Shown here: one piece after another, positions 4,625 to 5,036 of the stretch
How positions within the stretch are numbered: the first letter of the stretch is position 1
How the letters are laid out: each line of letters opens with the position of its first letter
Position numbers and translations under genes: made by a program
Assembly (NCBI GenBank): GCA_027346765.1
Contig: DAIERN010000119.1
Location: 1 to 5,036, forward strand
From: Chloroflexota bacterium
Lineage (GTDB): Bacteria; Chloroflexota; Limnocylindria; Limnocylindrales; CSP1-4
Direction of reading: 5' to 3'
DNA length: 5,036 bases
Notes under the pieces: model-generated
Databases searched by the model: none
Told to the model about the DNA's origin: nothing
Seen by the model: only the letters and a program-made list of their open reading frames with translations

Positions 4625-5036
4625 CGCGCCCACTCAAAGTCGGTGTCCAGCTCCCGGAGGTCGAGTACCCCGTGCGCTGGCCGGAGCTGCGCGACATGGC
4701 CCAGGCCGCGGAAGGCCTTGGCTTCGACTCGCTGTGGCTGGGTGACCATCTGCTCTATCGGCGGCCGGACGGCAACGCGGGGCCGTGGGAAGTCTGGACG
4801 TCGCTCGCCGGCCTGGCGGAGGCGACAAAGCGTGTCGAGATCGGCCCGCTCGTGGCGGCGACTTCGTTCCATTCGCCGGCGATGCTGGCCAAGATGGCCG
4901 CCACCGTCGATGAGATCAGCGGAGGCCGGCTGATCCTGGGCCTGGGCGCGGGCTGGCAGGCCCGCGAGCACACCAACTTCGGCCTCGATCTGCTCGAGGT
5001 CGGCCCGCGCTTCGCGCGCTTCAGCGAGGCCCTGGA
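4621..5036 (+). CDS. LLM-class (luciferase-like) F420-type oxidoreductase, N-terminal part (truncated by window edge)
   Basis: This is the N-terminal portion of a bacterial-luciferase-like TIM barrel, most similar by eye to the F420-dependent oxidoreductases; it would catalyse a hydride transfer with F420 (or flavin) in the cytoplasm. The start reads MTRPLKVGVQLPEVEYPV. It continues with WPELRDMAQAAEGLGFDSLW (22-41) and LGDHLLYR, then VEIGPLVAATSFHSPAMLAK, a typical strand and active-site loop. DEISGGRLILGLGAGW is the hallmark of the family, and E-H-x-x-F-G and RFARFSEAL follow near the edge. About 138 residues are present of a usual 280-340. The GTG at 4621 forms GTGA with the HTH gene's stop (4622-4624), so translational coupling is likely, and it places the VGVQLP strand at the expected N-terminal position. 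Substrate is unknown; FMN-dependent relatives cannot be excluded from this part alone. Confidence 0.9.
   Translation, partial: MTRPLKVGVQLPEVEYPVRWPELRDMAQAAEGLGFDSLWLGDHLLYRRPDGNAGPWEVWTSLAGLAEATKRVEIGPLVAATSFHSPAMLAKMAATVDEISGGRLILGLGAGWQAREHTNFGLDLLEVGPRFARFSEAL

Noticed and set aside
4106..4633. Minus-strand open frame of 175 codons opposite the HTH gene
   Set aside because: It is antisense to a recognisable HTH protein and shows no family motifs.

Overview
The window is G+C-rich (roughly two thirds by eye) and densely coding. It holds six protein genes, two of them cut by the window edges. The gene content is two D,D-heptose nucleotide genes, a GT4 glycosyltransferase, a membrane GGDEF-EAL protein, an HTH protein with a nuclease-like C-terminal domain, and a luciferase-like F420-type oxidoreductase. 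It fits a free-living, high-G+C bacterium of the Actinomycetota or Chloroflexota sort better than an enteric-type proteobacterium. That placement is inference from gene families only. No RNA gene, insertion sequence, CRISPR array or phage gene was seen.

Layout. Positions 1-366 (minus) carry the N-terminus of a GT4 glycosyltransferase. After a gap of about 41 bp, 408-1133 (plus) encodes an HddC-like heptose-1-phosphate guanylyltransferase. Its stop faces that of gmhA (1147-1740, minus), the sedoheptulose-7-phosphate isomerase, and both stop codons lie in one short palindrome. A 163-bp divergent region (1741-1903) follows. It has a 20-bp-period direct repeat on the gmhA side and a 9-bp inverted repeat just before the next start. 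Positions 1904-3556 (plus) encode a two-helix membrane GGDEF-EAL protein. A 213-bp spacer (3557-3769) contains a small hairpin and a perfect 9-bp inverted repeat. Then 3770-4624 (plus) encodes an HTH/XRE protein with a PD-(D/E)XK-like C-terminal region. Its stop overlaps, as GTGA, the start of an F420-type luciferase-like oxidoreductase that runs off the window at 5036.

How the genes work together. GmhA makes D-glycero-D-manno-heptose 7-phosphate. HddC would make GDP-D-glycero-alpha-D-manno-heptose after the kinase (HddA) and phosphatase (GmhB) steps, whose genes are not in the window. The GT4 enzyme is a plausible user of an activated sugar for a surface glycan. The GGDEF-EAL protein would make and/or degrade cyclic di-GMP at the membrane. 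The HTH protein and the oxidoreductase look like a translationally coupled pair. The least described part of the window is the HTH/nuclease-like protein with its candidate upstream operator and coupled oxidoreductase.
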